NCBI RefSeq assembly: GCF_008933605.1
Contig: NZ_WBUS01000021.1
Coordinates: 1 to 32,925 of the forward strand
From: Albidovulum sp.
GTDB lineage: Bacteria; Pseudomonadota; Alphaproteobacteria; Rhodobacterales; Rhodobacteraceae
Length of the DNA stretch: 32,925 nt
Reading direction: 5' to 3'
The notes below the pieces were generated by a model. The model saw nothing but the letters and a program-made list of their open reading frames with translations. It was not told where the DNA came from and did no database searches. The translations under genes were made by a program, and so were the position numbers. Below are positions 9,929 to 19,266 of the stretch, piece by piece; within the stretch, counting starts at the first letter, position 1, and each line of letters starts with the position of its first letter.

Positions 9929-10724
9929 GAGCGTCTTCACCGTCACCCGCCTGCCGGGCTTCAACGGCGTGGCGATCGCCGTCTTCGTGGCGCTCTACGC
10001 ACCAATCGCCATGCTCGTCGTCTATTCCTTCAACGCCGGCGACTCGATCGCGATCTGGGAAGGCACCTCGCTGCGCTGGTACGAACGCGCCTGGGCCAAC
10101 GCCCAAGTGAAGGATGCAACGTTCCGCTCGCTCATCATCGCCACCACGGCGGCTTCGGTGGCCACGATCGCCGCGACGATGGTGGCGCTCGCCACCACAC
10201 GGAAGAAGCCCTTCCGCGGCCAGACCGCCGTCTATGTCGCGATCAACCAGCCCCTCATGGTGCCCGAGATCGTCACCGCGGTGGCGCTTCTGATCTTCTT
10301 CGCGACGATCAAGGTGGCGACGGGCTACCAGGGACTCGGCTACCTGATCCTGGCCCATACCGCCTTCTGCATCCCCTTCGCCTACCTGCCGATCCGCGCC
10401 CGGCTGGAAGGGATGGACATGACGCTGGAGACGGCCGCGGCCGACCTCTACGCGACGCGCTGGCGTGCCTTCCGCCACGTGACGCTGCCGCTGATGGCGC
10501 CCGGCATCCTCGCGGGCTTCATGCTCGCCTTCGTGACATCGCTCGACGATGTGGTGATCACGCTCTTTGTCAAATCGGCAGGGCAGGATACGCTGCCGAC
10601 CTACCTCCTCGGCCAGATCCGCCGCCAGGTGACGGGCGAGGTGAACGCGATCTCGACGGTGCTCCTGTGCCTGACGGTCGTGCTTCTGACCACCTTCTTC
10701 CTGCTCACGCGGAAGAAGTCATGA
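9921..10724 (+). CDS. Polyamine-type ABC transporter permease, PotC-like (system 1)
   Basis: Second permease, 267 aa, overlapping the PotB-like gene by 8 bases with GGGAG just upstream of the ATG. It has the PotC-type opening (YAPIAMLVVYSFNAGDS, WYERAW), several membrane helices, and the EAA loop ETAAADLYATRWRAFRHVTLPLMAPGI. The SLDDVVITLF motif after it is typical of PotC/PotI. It forms the heteromeric channel with the upstream permease. Confidence 0.9.
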   Translation: MARSVFTVTRLPGFNGVAIAVFVALYAPIAMLVVYSFNAGDSIAIWEGTSLRWYERAWANAQVKDATFRSLIIATTAASVATIAATMVALATTRKKPFRGQTAVYVAINQPLMVPEIVTAVALLIFFATIKVATGYQGLGYLILAHTAFCIPFAYLPIRARLEGMDMTLETAAADLYATRWRAFRHVTLPLMAPGILAGFMLAFVTSLDDVVITLFVKSAGQDTLPTYLLGQIRRQVTGEVNAISTVLLCLTVVLLTTFFLLTRKKS

Positions 10725-10750
10725 AAAACCACTGAACCAGGGAGACCACC

Positions 10751-11776
10751 ATGAAGATGCACCTTTCCGCCCTCGCCCTGCTCCTCGGCACGGCCGGCGC
10801 GGCCTTCGCCGAAGGCGAGCTCCAGCTCTTCAACTGGGGCGACTACACGAACCCCGAGCTCATCAAGAAGTTCGAGGCGGAGACCGGGATCAAGGTCACG
10901 ATCACCGACTACGATTCGAACGACACCGCGCTCGCCAAGATCGAGGCGGGTGGCGCCGGCTTCGACCTTGTCGTGCCCTCGGCGAACTACGTGCAGATCT
11001 ATGTCGAGAAGGGACTCGTGCAGGAGCTGGACCTGTCGAAGCTCGCGAACCACGGCAACATCGCGCCGGAGTGGATGGACGTGGCCTACGATCCGGGCCG
11101 CAAGTTCTCCATCCCGTGGCAGTGGGGCTCGACCGGCGTGGCCGTCAACAAGACTGCCTACTCGGGCGATATCAACACCTCGGCCATCTTCATGGACACA
11201 CCGCCGGAACTGGTCGGCAAGGTCAACGTGACGCCCGAGATGAACGACGTCCTGTCGCTCGCCATCATGTACATGGGGGGCGAGCCCTGCACCGAGGATA
11301 CCGAGGTGCTGAAGAAGGTCCGCGACAAGCTGCTGGAAGCCAAGCCCAATTGGCAGTCCATGGACTACGGCATGACCGAGAAGATGGCAGCGAACGATGT
11401 CATGGCCTCGGTCTACTGGAACGGCGCGATCTTCCGCGCGCGGCTTGCCAACCCAGACGTGGTCTACGGCTATCCGAAGGAGGGCTATCCGCTGTGGATG
11501 GACCAGGTGATGCTGCTCAAGGACGCCACGAACGTGGAGGAAGCCTACAAGTTCCTCGACTTCATCATGGTACCGGAGAACGCGGCGCTGATCTCGGCCT
11601 TCGCGCGCTATGCCAACGGGATCTCGGGATCGGACGCCTTCATGCCGGAAGACATGAAGACGGCGCCCGAGATCGTCGTGCCCGAGGAGTTCAGGGCCGC
11701 GGGCAAGTTCCTGCCGACCTGCTCGCCAAAGGCGCAGGAATACTACACGGCGATCTGGACCGAGCTGCAGAAGTGA
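10751..11776 (+). CDS. Polyamine-type ABC transporter periplasmic substrate-binding protein, PotD/PotF-like (system 1)
   Basis: A 341-aa periplasmic binding protein with a signal peptide (MKMHLSALALLLGTAGAAFA, cut after residue 20). The mature start, LQLFNWGDYTNPELIKKFEAETGIKV, is classic for PotD/PotF. Further family landmarks are YDSNDTALAKI, FDLVVPSANYV, SIPWQWGSTGVAVN and NFLDFIMVPENA-like KFLDFIMVPENAAL near the C-terminus. Acidic and aromatic residues for amine binding are present, but the exact ligand (putrescine, spermidine or another amine) cannot be read off. AGGGAG lies before the ATG. It closes the operon and is followed directly by a tandem hairpin. Confidence 0.92.
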   Translation: MKMHLSALALLLGTAGAAFAEGELQLFNWGDYTNPELIKKFEAETGIKVTITDYDSNDTALAKIEAGGAGFDLVVPSANYVQIYVEKGLVQELDLSKLANHGNIAPEWMDVAYDPGRKFSIPWQWGSTGVAVNKTAYSGDINTSAIFMDTPPELVGKVNVTPEMNDVLSLAIMYMGGEPCTEDTEVLKKVRDKLLEAKPNWQSMDYGMTEKMAANDVMASVYWNGAIFRARLANPDVVYGYPKEGYPLWMDQVMLLKDATNVEEAYKFLDFIMVPENAALISAFARYANGISGSDAFMPEDMKTAPEIVVPEEFRAAGKFLPTCSPKAQEYYTAIWTELQK

Positions 11777-11777
11777 G

Positions 11778-11826
11778 GTTCCGGGCGCTCGGGCGCCCGA
11801 ACCGCCGGGGGGCATTGCCCCCCGGC
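11778..11826 (+). terminator. Tandem hairpins after the system 1 pot operon
   Basis: Starting one base after the binding-protein stop, GTTC/GAAC plus GGGCGC/GCGCCC pair around a TCGG loop (11778-11802, one bulged C). Next, GCCGGGGGGC (11804-11813) pairs perfectly with GCCCCCCGGC (11817-11826) around ATT. Both stems are very stable. There is no U-tract, so they may act as a terminator of the GC-rich kind or as a 3' stabiliser of the binding-protein mRNA. The next gene (second amidase) starts 38 bases further on. Confidence 0.6.
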
Positions 11827-11864
11827 TCCCCCGGCTCGCCCGCGCAACAACGAAGCCCCGACAG

Positions 11865-13270
11865 ATGGACGTGACCAGTGTTCCGGCCTGCGAGCTTGCG
11901 CGGGCCTTGCGGGGCGGCCGCCTGAGCGCGCGCACGGTAATGGTGGCCTTCCTCGACCGGATCGAGGAGGTCAACCCGGCCGTCAACGCCATCGTCACGC
12001 TGCGGCCCCGCGCGGAGCTTCTGGCTGAGGCGGGGGCGGCGGACCGGGCTGGGCCCGACGGGCCGCTCTGGGGCCTGCCCGTCGCGGTCAAGGACCTGGT
12101 GGCAACGAAGCGGATGCGGACGACCTTCGGCTCGCCCCTCCATGCCAACCATGTGCCGGCGGCCGACGACCTCGTGGCGGCGCGGATGCGCGGCGCGGGG
12201 GCGATCCTGATCGGCAAGACCAACACGCCGGAATGGGGCCATGGATCGCACACGTTCAACCCGGTCTTCGGGGCCACGCGGAACCCCTACGACCTGACCC
12301 GAAGCGCGGGCGGATCCTCGGGCGGCGCGGCGGCGGCGCTGGCGGCGCGGATGGTGCCGCTCGCCGACGGATCGGACATGATGGGTTCGCTGCGGAACCC
12401 CGCCGCCTTCTGCAACGTCTACGGGTTCCGCCCGTCCTGGGGCCTCGTGCCGCAGGACGCGGACGGCGACACCTTCCTGTCCACCCTGGCGACCGAGGGG
12501 CCGATGGCGCGGACGCCGGGCGACCTCGCGCTCCTCCTCTCCGTCCTCTCGGGGCCCAACCCCGAGGCGCCCTTCGGCCGGCCGTCGGAGGATTTCGCCG
12601 CGCGCTTCGGCGACGCGCTGAAGGGCAGGCGGATCGGCTGGCTCGGCGACTGGGGCGGCGCCTATTCGATGGAGCCGGGAGTCCTCGAGACCTGCGAGGC
12701 GGCACTGAAGGTCTTCGAGGCGCTCGGCGCCATCGTCGAGCCGGTTGCCCCACCCTTTCCGGCCGAGGCGCTCTGGTCCGCCTGGATCACGCTGCGCGCC
12801 GGGCTGAATGCGGGCGCCAAGCGCGATATCGCCGCCGATCCGGCGAAGCGCGCGCTGACGAAGCCCGAGACGCTCTGGGAGATCGACCAGGGCACGACCG
12901 TCACCATGGCGGAATTCTACGCGGCGAGCCTCACTCGTTCACGCTGGTATCGTCGGGCGGCGCGGCTGCTTGCCGGTTTCGACGCGCTGGCCCTGCCCGC
13001 GGCGCAGGTCTGGCCCTTCCCGGTCGAATGGCGCTGGCCCGCCGAGATCGCCGGGCGGAAGATGGACACCTACCACCGCTGGATGGAGGTCGTCGTGCCG
13101 GTGAGCCTGATCGGCCTGCCCTGCCTCGCCCTGCCGGCCGGGTTTTCGGACAGCGGCCTGCCGACGGGTCTCCAGCTCTTCGGGCCGACAGGCGCCGATG
13201 CCGCGATTCTCGGACTTGGCGAGGCCTACCACCGCGCCACCGACTGGCCCGGCCGCCGCCCGCCGCCGCT

Positions 13271-13298
<28 letters not shown>
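11865..13298 (+). CDS. Amidase-signature family enzyme (second copy)
   Basis: A 477-aa amidase, clearly a different subfamily from the one at 6330. The triad is Lys76 (VAVKDL), cis-Ser151 (GGSSGGAA) and Ser175 in GSDMMGSLRNPAAF, where two Met replace the common Thr-Gly before the nucleophile loop. The usual amidase fold landmarks follow (GKTNTPEWG earlier, GFRPSWG later). It may be transcribed with the pot operon despite the hairpins between them. Its 3' end overlaps the convergent aguB by 28 bases. Substrate unknown; context suggests amides linked to polyamine use. Confidence 0.87.
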
Positions 13299-14131
<833 letters not shown>

Positions 14132-14195
14132 GACGGCTTCCTTTCCACGTTGGCCGGCGCCTATCCTGTCGAAGTCTCCGAGGATTCGAAAGACC

Positions 14196-14567
14196 ATGGC
14201 CGTGCCCCCGCCCCGTTCCAGCCTGAAGATACGACTCGTCATGGGCGGCCGCGGCGACTGGCTCGGCCCCGGCAAGGCGGACCTGCTCGAGGGTATCGCC
14301 GCGACCGGTTCGATCTCGGCCGCGGGGCGCAGGATGGGCATGAGCTACAAGCGCGCCTGGGGGCTGGTGGAGAACCTGAACGCGATGTTCCGCGAGCCGC
14401 TCGTGCGCGCGAGCCGCGGCGGCGCGGGCCACGGCGGCGCGGAACTGACCGAGGCCGGCGCGCGCGTCCTCGCGCTCTACCGCCAGATGCAGGCGAAGGG
14501 CGCGGCGGCGATGGCCGGGGAGATCACGGAACTGGAAGTCTTGGCCGATATTCCCGAACGGAAATAG
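14196..14567 (+). CDS. ModE-like winged-helix regulator (DNA-binding domain only)
   Basis: A 123-aa protein that matches the N-terminal winged-helix domain of ModE: LGPGKADLLEGIAATGSISAAGRRMGMSYKRAWGLVENLN, a segment typical of ModE/LysR-like HTH, then the wing (TEAGARVLALYRQM). Full ModE proteins of about 260 aa carry two molybdate-binding MOP domains, and these are absent here. Such one-domain forms are known among alphaproteobacteria. The ATG at 14196 starts the conserved region; the open frame upstream overlaps aguB. It is the likely regulator of the modABC genes 59 bases downstream, which carry a palindromic operator. Confidence 0.85.
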   Translation: MAVPPPRSSLKIRLVMGGRGDWLGPGKADLLEGIAATGSISAAGRRMGMSYKRAWGLVENLNAMFREPLVRASRGGAGHGGAELTEAGARVLALYRQMQAKGAAAMAGEITELEVLADIPERK

Positions 14568-14570
14568 CGC

Positions 14571-14615
14571 TTGCCTGCCATGCGATTCTTCCGTTATCTC
14601 CGCTCAGACATAACG
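14571..14615 (+). promoter_or_regulatory. Mo-box-like operator overlapping a candidate modA promoter
   Basis: CGTTAT at 14592-14597 and ATAACG at 14610-14615 form a perfect 6-base inverted repeat with a 12-base spacer, in keeping with the CG-T-AT...AT-A-CG symmetry of ModE operators. A weak promoter overlaps it: TTGCCT (14571-14576) and TATCTC (14595-14600) are 18 bases apart, so a bound regulator would block the -10. The operator ends 10 bases before the modA ATG, and no Shine-Dalgarno is evident there, so the mRNA leader must be very short. Confidence 0.6.
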
Positions 14616-14625
14616 TAGTCATGAA

Positions 14626-15357
14626 ATGCGCCTGCTTCTAACGCTCTGCCTCGCCGCCCTGGCTGCCGCCCCTGCGCGGGCCGAAACCGCGCTCGTCGCT
14701 GTCGCCACCAACTTCCGGCCGGTCGCCGAAGCCCTCGCCGTGGACTTCCAGGCGGCCTCCGGGCACGAGATCTCGGTAAGTGCGGCCGCGACCGCAAAGC
14801 TCGCGGCCCAGATCGAGGCAGGCGCCCCGTTCGATGCCTTCCTGTCCGCCGACACCGCCACGCCGGCTCGCCTCGCCGCCGCGGGGCATGCCGATGCGAC
14901 AACCAGCTTCACCTATGCGACGGGACGGCTCGTTCTCTGGTCCGCCGATCCAGCCGCGGACCTGTCCGATCCCGTGGCGGCGCTCCGCGCCGCGACCCAT
15001 GTCGCGATCGCCAACCCGGACCTTGCGCCTTACGGCAAGGCTGCCATGGAAACGATTGATTTCATGCAGGTTCAGGATGTGCTGGACAAGGCGGTCACGG
15101 GCGAGAACATCGGCCAGACCCAGACGCTCGTCGCCTCGGGCGCGGCCGACGTCGGCTTCGTCGCGGCCTCCGGCCTTGTCGATGCAGGCGGCGCCTCCTG
15201 GCCGGTGCCGGCGGATCATCATGCGCCGATCCACCAGGATGCGATCCTGCTCGCGCATGGAAAGGACAATGCCGCGGCCCGCGCCTTCCTCGACTACCTG
15301 AGGTCCGATGCCGCCCGCCCGGTGATCGAGCGGTTCGGATATGTCGCAGGCGAATGA
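14626..15357 (+). CDS. modA: Molybdate ABC transporter periplasmic binding protein
   Basis: A 243-aa binding protein with a signal peptide (MRLLLTLCLAALAAAPARA, cut after residue 19). The mature N-terminus is typical of ModA: VAVATNFRPVAEALAVDFQAASGHEISVS, then GAPFDAFLSADTATPARLAAAG and YATGRLVLWS. The oxyanion ligand pocket should use the Thr/Ser residues in VATNF and FLSAD. A nearby ATG at 14621 is out of frame. The last codons overlap modB as ATGA. Confidence 0.93.
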   Translation: MRLLLTLCLAALAAAPARAETALVAVATNFRPVAEALAVDFQAASGHEISVSAAATAKLAAQIEAGAPFDAFLSADTATPARLAAAGHADATTSFTYATGRLVLWSADPAADLSDPVAALRAATHVAIANPDLAPYGKAAMETIDFMQVQDVLDKAVTGENIGQTQTLVASGAADVGFVAASGLVDAGGASWPVPADHHAPIHQDAILLAHGKDNAAARAFLDYLRSDAARPVIERFGYVAGE

Positions 15358-16025
15358 CGGCTGATCTCGCACCCCTCTGGCTGACACTGAAGCTCGCGGC
15401 GGTCGTTACCGCGCTCCTTCTAGTGATCGGAACGCCGCTGGCCTGGTGGCTCGCGCGCACCCGGTCCCGCCTCGCCCCGGCGGTGGAGGCGGTGACCGCG
15501 ATGCCGCTCGTCCTGCCGCCGACGGTGCTCGGCTTCTACCTGCTCCTCGCCTTCAACCCGACGGCGCCGCTCGGCGCCTTCTGGGTCTCGCTCACCGGCC
15601 AGACCCTGACCTTCTCCTTCGCCGGCCTCGTCCTCGCCTCGCTCCTCTACTCGCTTCCCTTCACCGTGCAGCCGCTGCAATCGGCCTTCACGACACTCGG
15701 CCGCGCGCCGATGGAGGCGGCGGCGAGCCTCGGCGCGGGACCGCTCGACGCCTTTGCGACCGTGGCCGCGCCGCTCGCCGTCAGAGGATACCTGACGGCG
15801 GCGGTCCTCACCTTCGCCCATACGCTCGGCGAGTTCGGCGTGGTCCTGATGGTCGGCGGCAACATCCCCGGACAGACACGCGTCATCTCCATCGCCATTT
15901 ACGAGGAGGTGGAGACGCTGGACTATGCGTCGGCCCATCTCTTGTCCGGGATTCTGCTGGCGCTCTCGTTCCTGATCCTCCTTGCGCTCTACGTCCTGAA
16001 TGGCCGCGACAGGAGGCGGGAGTGA
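15354..16025 (+). CDS. modB: Molybdate ABC transporter permease
   Basis: A 223-aa inner-membrane permease with about five to six hydrophobic helices. The start region (LWLTLKLAAVVTALLLVIGTPLAWWLAR) and MPLVLPPTVLGFYLLLAFNP are ModB hallmarks. The loop APMEAAASLGAGPLDAF followed by LTFAHTLGEFGVVLMVGGNIPGQT completes the family signature. It overlaps modA by 4 bases (ATGA) and modC by 4 bases (GTGA), so the three are translationally coupled. Confidence 0.94.
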   Translation: MTADLAPLWLTLKLAAVVTALLLVIGTPLAWWLARTRSRLAPAVEAVTAMPLVLPPTVLGFYLLLAFNPTAPLGAFWVSLTGQTLTFSFAGLVLASLLYSLPFTVQPLQSAFTTLGRAPMEAAASLGAGPLDAFATVAAPLAVRGYLTAAVLTFAHTLGEFGVVLMVGGNIPGQTRVISIAIYEEVETLDYASAHLLSGILLALSFLILLALYVLNGRDRRRE

Positions 16026-17080
16026 CCGACCTGAACCTGAACATCCGGTCGCAACACCCCGGTTTCACGCTGGAAATCGACCGGATGATTCCGCTGTCCG
16101 GGGTCACGGCGATCTTCGGGCCGAGCGGCGCTGGAAAGTCCACGCTCCTGCGCATCATCGCCGGCTTCGAGCGCGGCGCCGGCCGCGTCGCCGTCGGCGA
16201 CGAGGTCTGGGAGGACGGCCGGCGCTTCGTTCCCCCGCACCGCCGCCGCGTCGCCTCGGTGTTCCAGCAACCCCGGCTCTTCCCGCATCTCGACGTGCGC
16301 GGCAACCTCGCCTACGCCGCCCGCCGCGCGCGGCCGCCGGGGGCGGTCGAAGCCATGATCGAGCGCTTCGGCCTCGCCCCCCTCGCGGCACGGCGCCCGG
16401 CAACGCTCTCGGGCGGCGAGGCGCAGCGCGTAGCGCTCGCCCGTGCGCTCCTGACGGCTCCCCGTCTCATCCTGATGGACGAACCGCTCTCCGCTCTCGA
16501 TCAGGTACGCCGGCAGGAAATCCTGCCGTTCATCGAGGAGTTGCGCGACGATGCTCAGGTGCCGATCCTCTACGTGACGCATTCCACGGCCGAGGTCGCC
16601 CGGCTCTCAGGGCAGATGCTGACGCTTGCCGCCGGCCGCGTGACGGGCCTCGGGCCAACCGCCGAGATCCTCGCCACGACCGGCATCGCCGCAGGCGAGG
16701 GGACGGAGCCGGGCAGCCTCCTGACGGCGACCGTGGACGGCATGACCGGCGACGGGCTTTGCGAACTCGCCTTCCCCGGCGGAACCATCCTCACGCCGGA
16801 GCCGCTCGGCCGTCCGGGTGCGACCGTGCGGCTCTTCATCCGCGCGCGCGAGGTGATGATCGCGCGCGACCGGCCCGAGGGGATCAGCGCGCTCAACATC
16901 CTGCCCGCGGCGGTCGAGAGCCTCGCACCCGCCGGACCCGCCTCGACCGATGTCGTCCTGCGCTGCGGCGCCGCTCGGCTCCGCGCCCGGATCACGCGGC
17001 GCTCGGCCGAGGCGCTCGGGCTCGCGCCGGGCGTGGTCTGCCATGCCATCGTGAAATCGGTGGCGCTTGCGCAGGAGTGA
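16022..17080 (+). CDS. modC: Molybdate ABC transporter ATP-binding protein
   Basis: A 352-aa ATPase starting at a GTG that overlaps the modB stop (GTGA). It has Walker A GPSGAGKST (33-41), Q-loop FQQPRLFPHL (81-90), signature LSGGEAQR (129-136), Walker B LILMDEP (149-155) and the H-loop VTHSTAEVARL. The C-terminal region from about residue 285 (ISALNILPAAVESL...) is a MOP-type molybdate-binding domain, which allows trans-inhibition of transport by cytoplasmic molybdate. Normal ModC length. Confidence 0.94.
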   Translation: MTDLNLNIRSQHPGFTLEIDRMIPLSGVTAIFGPSGAGKSTLLRIIAGFERGAGRVAVGDEVWEDGRRFVPPHRRRVASVFQQPRLFPHLDVRGNLAYAARRARPPGAVEAMIERFGLAPLAARRPATLSGGEAQRVALARALLTAPRLILMDEPLSALDQVRRQEILPFIEELRDDAQVPILYVTHSTAEVARLSGQMLTLAAGRVTGLGPTAEILATTGIAAGEGTEPGSLLTATVDGMTGDGLCELAFPGGTILTPEPLGRPGATVRLFIRAREVMIARDRPEGISALNILPAAVESLAPAGPASTDVVLRCGAARLRARITRRSAEALGLAPGVVCHAIVKSVALAQE

Positions 17081-17114
17081 TTGCACCGGCGGGCGCTTTG
17101 GCTAGGCTCGGCCC

Positions 17115-17810
17115 ATGACCCGCGCCCTGCTCATCGTCGCCCATGGCCAGCCGTCCGACCCCGGACCGCCCGAGGCCGAGATGCACGCCTTGGCCGCCCG
17201 CGTCGCCAGGAACCTTCCCGGCTGGGACGTCCGTTCGGCGACCCTGGCCGAGCCCGACGCCCTCCGCGCGGCCTTGCAGGGGGCAGACGATCCGCTCGTC
17301 TTTCCGCTTTTCATGGCGGACGGCTGGTTCATCCGCAGCCTTCTGCCGCGGCGCCTCGCGGAGGCGGGGGTGCCCGGCCTGCGCATCCTCGCGCCCTTCG
17401 GGCTCCTGCCCGGCACGGGCGCCCTCGCCGTCACCGTCCTTCAGGAGGCGCTCGCGTCGCGGGGATGGAGGGCGGAGGACACGGTGCTGGTCCTTGCCGC
17501 GCACGGATCGGGCCGGAGCCCCTACCCCGCCGACGCCGCCCGCGCGCTGCAATCCGCCATCGCCGTGCAGCTCCCCTTCGCCGAAAGCCGCCTCGGCTTC
17601 ATCGAGGAGTCGCCGGAGCTGGTCGAGGTGGCCGAAGGCGCGGGGCCGCACGCACTCTGCCTGCCCCTCTTCGTCGCGCGCTGGGGCCATGTGGAGGACG
17701 ACATCCCCGCCGCGCTTCATGCGGCAGGGTTCCAGGGCGTCACGCTTCCGCCGCTCGGCACCGACGCGCGCGTGCCCGCGCTGATCGCAAAGGCCGTCGC
17801 GGGGGCCTGA
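17115..17810 (+). CDS. CbiX/SirB-like chelatase (two-domain)
   Basis: A 231-aa protein of the class II chelatase (CbiX/SirB) family, which inserts Co2+ or Fe2+ into sirohydrochlorin for cobalamin or siroheme. Two fused half-domains are visible: MTRALLIVAHGQPSDP at the N-terminus and VLVLAAHGSGRSPYP in the middle. The C-terminal half keeps both metal-binding histidines of the family (H130 and H192 in ARWGHVEDDIP). In the N-terminal half H10 is kept, but the partner position reads DGWFIRSLLP, with Trp instead of His. It follows modC by 34 bases on the same strand and may be read with it. No other cobalamin or siroheme gene is nearby, so the exact metal and substrate are open. Confidence 0.72.
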   Translation: MTRALLIVAHGQPSDPGPPEAEMHALAARVARNLPGWDVRSATLAEPDALRAALQGADDPLVFPLFMADGWFIRSLLPRRLAEAGVPGLRILAPFGLLPGTGALAVTVLQEALASRGWRAEDTVLVLAAHGSGRSPYPADAARALQSAIAVQLPFAESRLGFIEESPELVEVAEGAGPHALCLPLFVARWGHVEDDIPAALHAAGFQGVTLPPLGTDARVPALIAKAVAGA

Positions 17811-17813
17811 CCG

Positions 17814-19253
17814 TCAGCCGTGCTTCACCATGACGTGACGGACGACGGTATAGTCCTCGAGCGCGTAGGCCGACATGTCCTTGCCGTAGCCCGATTGCTT
17901 CAGGCCACCGTGCGGCATCTCGTTCACCAGCATGAAATGCGTGTTGATCCAGGTGCAGCCGTAGCGCAGCCGCGCCGCGGTCGCCATCGCCCGGCCCACG
18001 TCCTTCGTCCAGACCGAGGACGCGAGCCCGTAGTCGCTGTCGTTGGCCCAGTCGACCGCCTGATCGACCTCGCTGAAGGGCGTGATCGAGACAACCGGCC
18101 CGAAGACCTCGCGCCGCACGATCTCGTCCGACTGTTTGGCGCCGGCGATCACGGTCGGCCGGTAGTAGAAGCCGCCGTTGCCCATCACCTCGCCGCCGGT
18201 GGTGACGGCGATATGGCTCTGTTCGCGCGCCCGCTCCACGAACGAGGCCACCCGGTCGCGCTGGCGGAGCGAGATGAGGGGGCCGATCTCGTTCGTCGTA
18301 TCGTCCTCGTTGCCAAGGGCAATCGAGGAGACGGCCTCGGTCAGGTCGGCGACGAGGTTGTCGTAGATCTTCCTGCCCGCGTAGATACGGCAGGCCGCCG
18401 TGCAGTCCTGGCCGGCGTTGTAGTAGCCGAAGGCCCTCAGCCCCTCGACAACCTCGGCGACGTCAGCGTCGTCGAAGACCACCACCGGCGCCTTGCCGCC
18501 AAGCTCCAGATGTGTCCGCTTCACCGTCTTGGCCGCGGCATCCAGCATCTTCTTGCCGGTCGCCACGTCGCCGGTGAGCGAGATCATGTCCACTCCGCGA
18601 TGGTTGATGAGGTGGTTGCCGACCGTCTCGCCCCGTCCCGGGATGACGTTCACGACGCCCTCGGGCAGCACCTCGGCGAGGACCCGCGCGAGCTTCAGCG
18701 CCGTCAGCGGCGTCTGCTCCGAGGGCTTGAAGACCACCGTGTTGCCGCCGCCGATGGCGGGGGCGAGTTTCCAGGCCATCATCATCAGCGGATAGTTCCA
18801 CGGCGCGATGGAGGCGACGACGCCGACGGCATCGCGCCGGATCATCGAGGTATGGCCTGCAAGGTATTCGCCGGCGATCGCCCCGTGCTGGCAGCGCACC
18901 GCGCCCGCGAAGAAGCGGAAGCAGTCGACGATGGCCGGAATCTCGTCGCCCCGCGCCGCGTTGATCGGCTTGCCGCAGTTCAGCGCCTCAAGCGCCGCGA
19001 AGGCGTCGGCGTCGGCCTCGATCCGGTCGGCGATCGCCAGCAGCGCCGCCGACCGCTCGGCCGGCGTCGTCCGCGACCAGCCGTCGAAGGCGCGCCTCGC
19101 CGCCGCCACGGCGCGGTCGACCTGATCGGTCGACGCCTCGGGCAGGTCGAGGATCAGGCCGCCGGTGCGGGGGTTCAGCACCTTCTCGCCCGGCTCCTGC
19201 CCCGGCTCGATGGCGCCGCCGATGAGAAGGCCGGTGTCGAATTGCATGGTCAT
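17814..19253 (-). CDS. patD: Gamma-aminobutyraldehyde dehydrogenase
   Basis: NAD-dependent aldehyde dehydrogenase of 479 aa, predicted to oxidise 4-aminobutanal from putrescine breakdown to GABA. It has the ALDH core: PWNYP with Asn153, Glu250 in [14 protein letters not shown], and the catalytic Cys284 in [13 protein letters not shown]. That last context is characteristic of the PatD/YdcW (ABALDH) group rather than of betaine-aldehyde dehydrogenase. The ATG at 19253 has GGGAG 6 bases upstream and is preferred over the in-frame ATG two codons later. It lies 13 bases after the PotC-like gene, the last gene of the second pot operon, which places import and oxidation in one unit. Confidence 0.88.
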   Translation of the reverse strand: MTMQFDTGLLIGGAIEPGQEPGEKVLNPRTGGLILDLPEASTDQVDRAVAAARRAFDGWSRTTPAERSAALLAIADRIEADADAFAALEALNCGKPINAARGDEIPAIVDCFRFFAGAVRCQHGAIAGEYLAGHTSMIRRDAVGVVASIAPWNYPLMMMAWKLAPAIGGGNTVVFKPSEQTPLTALKLARVLAEVLPEGVVNVIPGRGETVGNHLINHRGVDMISLTGDVATGKKMLDAAAKTVKRTHLELGGKAPVVVFDDADVAEVVEGLRAFGYYNAGQDCTAACRIYAGRKIYDNLVADLTEAVSSIALGNEDDTTNEIGPLISLRQRDRVASFVERAREQSHIAVTTGGEVMGNGGFYYRPTVIAGAKQSDEIVRREVFGPVVSITPFSEVDQAVDWANDSDYGLASSVWTKDVGRAMATAARLRYGCTWINTHFMLVNEMPHGGLKQSGYGKDMSAYALEDYTVVRHVMVKHG

Positions 19254-19266
19254 GGGACTCTCCCTT

